Assembly (NCBI GenBank): GCA_027186245.1
Contig: CP114486.1
Coordinates: 9,624,501-9,688,500, forward strand
Reading direction: 5' to 3'
From: Coriaria nepalensis
Lineage: Eukaryota > Streptophyta > Magnoliopsida > Cucurbitales > Coriariaceae
DNA: 64,000 nt
Shown here: positions 61,061-64,000 of the stretch, piece after piece
How the letters are laid out: the number at the start of each line of letters is the position of its first letter
Position numbering within the stretch: position 1 is the first letter of the stretch
The notes under the pieces: model-generated
Told to the model about the DNA's origin: nothing
Databases searched by the model: none
The model's input: the letters and a program-made list of their open reading frames with translations, nothing else
Translations under genes and position numbers: made by a program

Positions 61061-63096
61061 CTTCCTCCCTATCGTGTAAAATTTTACAACGAAAAAAAAT
61101 TGTACAAAAAAGCCTATGGCCCATAATGGCTTACACAAAATCTGGAGAAGGAAAATTATTGAAATTCTAAACTCAAAATCACTATATAATTAATGATCTA
61201 TTATATTAATCATACATTCAAATAACATAAACATCCATTCAACATCCATATCTCATATATATGAAAATACATGAATACCACACAATAATAATCTATATAT
61301 ATATAAAGACTACTTTGATATTAATTGTTGAAAATTGGTTAAGGTTTCAAAGCGGAAGCGATTATTTGTCCCGATATATAACAAAACTTTTCTAAAAATA
61401 TTTAGCGATCTTTTATATATATAAATTAACCTTATATGCTAAGAGGAGTAATCATACCTTTGTCCACGCACGTCGATCGTTAAGACTCACATCATGATTT
61501 TCCAAGTCGATCATCAACACACTAAGATGTGTGTAAGCACGTAAAAATGATAATGTTTTCTTTTAGTTCATGTTTACTCATCATCCACCTCTCTCTTTCT
61601 TAAATAATTAGAATATGATGTATTTCTAGAATTCTATTGGAGATTATTCAATATTATTTTTCATTTAAATACTTTAAATTAATTTTAATTAATAATTCAA
61701 ATGTAATATTAAATAACAACAAAATCATAAGATATGTTTTAGTGATCTCTTTGATTTGGTCAAATCTTTTCAAATTTAATTTAAAATAGAATCTTATCTA
61801 TTTCAAACTAAATCATATTTTATTTGAATATTAAATTAGTGTTTCAAACCAATTTAAATTTAAATTTTCTAATCTTAATATTAAATTAATATCTCATAAC
61901 AACTTAATATTGTACAACATATTTAATTCAAAATTAAATATATTATTATTTTATAAAATGATTTTCGAAATTCACTTCATTAAAATAATATTTAAATAAA
62001 TATTATAATTAATTAATTCTCTAATTAACACCAATTATCTCACAATTATATATTTGCACCATAAAACTATTTTCTTTACAAATAAGCCATTTCTCTACCT
62101 TTTTGTCACTTTTACCTCATACAGTGTTTTATAGAGGTGACTTTAAGACCATAAACATATACTATTAATTAAAATTTTTAATCTAATAAATCTTATTAAT
62201 TAATACCAATATTAGTCTACTAAAAATATGGAATTACACTCTTGCAATTATAGAACAAATTACTGACAAATCTCTAGTAGTCCATTGATAGTGTCATTAC
62301 ATGCAATTTAATCCGCCAATAATTGATACGTAATTAGAGTTGGTCAAAATATCATTTTATCTCTATAATTATCTATTTATCTTTAAGTACCATTAATCCA
62401 CCAGTAAATGATCAATTTATAATTTTAATTATAAATTTGAGTTCAAAACCATTCAATTTCAGAATTAATGCTTAAGGGAACTAATATACAATCTTCTATG
62501 AAGAAGTTTAGATTCCATATCTATAAATCATGTTGCAGCTGCTTATCCCAATGAACCTCTAAAACAAAAGTCTTTGGCCTATTTTACAAACAAAGCGTTA
62601 CGAGTGAATCAAAAGATCTAGTTAACATAAACAGGAGTTCATGACTACTCATTATTTAGATTGATCTGCATATGATCCTTTTAGATTGATCTACATATGA
62701 TCATTTATTGATATGAATAAAATTCTTTATGGAAAATGGTATGTTAATAAAGAATTAATTCATATCGGGTCCTGACCTATATAATCAAATTATATAAAAT
62801 ATCTTCACTAAGATGTCTATCTACCTTAATGATCCAAATTTAGATCACTTGCATTCATAATGCTAGTGGACCATACTAGCAACCATTAGTTAAAGATTCC
62901 ATATTTTAATATGTTACGGATAATTTAATTCATTATCTATAATCTTAATCCTATCGTACTAATACAAGATTATAGTTAGATAAATGAATTTGTAATTTTA
63001 TGATATTTATACACATTATTAGATAATAACATATTCAAAAAATTATATAGAAAAATGTCACTTTTATTAATTTCATAAAATTGTACTTATTATATG
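61061..63096. other. Very AT-rich gene-free stretch
   Basis: Contains a near-duplicate tagattgatctgcatatgat / tagattgatctacatatgat at about 62658 and 62682, and a gtttcaaagcggaagcgatt word near 61344 that recalls copia LTR borders. Nothing else is supported. Confidence 0.35.
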
Positions 63097-64000
63097 TTTT
63101 TAGGGCACCATGTGCAACAGCTTCTGCCCAAAACTTCTTGGAAACTTCATTGTCAAACAACAAACTTCTTGTCATCTCCATCACTATCCTATTTATCCTT
63201 TCAGCCACTCCATTTCGCTAAGGTGCATATGGCACTGTCAACTAATGAATGATACCATACCCCTCACAGAACAACGTGAATTTATTATATGTATATTCAT
63301 CTCCATTGTCTGATCTCATAACTTTGATTTTCTTCTCAACTCAAGCGTCTACTTGAGTTTTGAATTTCTTGAACTAGGACAGAACTTCTAAATTGCTTTT
63401 CAAAAAATAAATCCAACCAAATCGAGTTAAATCATCAAGAAACAGTAGAGTACTTTTTGTTATTGAGAGATGAAATTTGCATAAGTCCACAAACATTTGA
63501 GTGGACAATTCTTAACTTCTCAAAGGGTCTACGATATGAATTTGTTGGAAATGAATTCCTTTTCATCTTTCCAAGTTGATAGCCTTCACATATATCCTTC
63601 TAAGTCTGCAATTCTGGAAAATCTTCTATTAGATTTTGCTTGTTCAGAGCACTCGGCTTCATAAGGTTAGCATAGCCAAATATTTTGTGCCAAAATAAGG
63701 ATTCATCTTCTTTGGTCACCATGGCAAAGTGTTTGTTCCTCTTCTAATTTAGAAAGAAGCTATTATGCTTGATTCTAACTTTGGCAACTATGTTTGTGTT
63801 TGAGTCAGTGATGATGTAGTGTTCATCTTGAAGTGTCAGGCAATACCCATTCTTTCTCATTTTACCTACACGTAGTAAATTTTGATCTAAGTTATGAACA
63901 AATAGAACATTCTTGATTACCTTACTTTCCTGACTTGTTTCCACTGATATTGAGCCTTTCCTTTTTGCCACAACTTCATCTCCATTTCCTATAGTAATGT
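63097..64000 (-). pseudogene. Ty1/copia polyprotein (protease to integrase), partial, leaves the window
   Basis: From the right edge downward the minus strand gives KGSISVETSQESKVIKNVLF and VHNLDQNLLRVGKMRKNGYC (63960-63840), the protease-to-integrase linker. Next come ESLFWHKIFGYANLM-like and CEGYQLGKMKRNSFP pieces, then KVMRSDNGDEYTYNKFTLFC and NGVAERINRIVMEMTRSLL (63330-63160). It ends at VSKKFWAEAVAHG near 63105. Several stops interrupt it. Its upstream half lies outside the window and its RT part is missing. Confidence 0.87.

Noticed and set aside
60543..61138. Cluster of overlapping frames of 61-112 codons on both strands
   Set aside because: GC-rich tandem repeats contain few stop codons, so open frames arise by composition alone.
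1..64000. CRISPR arrays, bacterial operons, tRNA or rRNA genes
   Set aside because: None seen; the intron-containing genes and transposons show nuclear plant DNA. A tRNA scan was not possible, so a tRNA could have been missed.

Overview
The window is plant nuclear DNA, most likely from a eudicot. It is AT-rich, its genes have GT-AG introns, and its gene families are land-plant ones: a MACPF-domain protein, an AMT2-type ammonium transporter, a leucine-rich-repeat receptor kinase and a nepenthesin-type aspartic protease. Most of the remaining DNA is decayed Mutator, Ty1/copia and Ty3/gypsy sequence. I cannot name the species.

Layout. 1-2470 (minus): the 5' end of a gene whose N-terminal coding exon runs off the left edge, with two upstream 5'-UTR exons. 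3150-6850: a decayed Mutator-like element (MULE) whose transposase fragments end in a zinc knuckle, flanked on both sides by foldback sequence built on the same motif. 6910-7630: an array of 83-bp units, six in one orientation and then four inverted. 7690-8110 (minus): a decayed ULP1-type cysteine protease domain, with doubtful coding traces to about 9600. 13813-19870: an intact seven-exon MACPF gene with a MITE-like insertion in intron 5. 20500-20750: a possible LTR remnant. 21064-23074: an AMT2-type ammonium transporter pseudogene. 23665-28210: a Ty3/gypsy element with two long LTRs and an interior reduced to the end of its integrase and chromodomain tail. 30430-30835: a copia reverse transcriptase fragment. 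31440-35900: an intact twelve-exon LRR receptor kinase gene resembling Arabidopsis At5g63710. 36735-37960 (minus): a gypsy gag piece abutting a copia RT/RNase H piece. 42880-45425: a copia element cut inside its integrase. 49226-50587: an intact intronless aspartic protease gene. 53676-53767: a perfect 34-bp inverted repeat. 55255-57435 (plus) and 57440-59190 (minus): two truncated copia polyproteins meeting tail to tail. 60550-61060: a GC-rich repeat island. 63097-64000 (minus): another copia polyprotein that leaves the window.

The three complete genes (MACPF, receptor kinase, protease) belong to families often linked to cell-surface or defence biology, but nothing here shows that they are co-regulated. 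They look like ordinary single genes spaced by transposons. I found no convincing new multi-gene system. The most unusual structure is the 3.1-8.1 kb block, where a MULE transposase and an opposed ULP1-like protease flank a large hairpin-forming repeat array.
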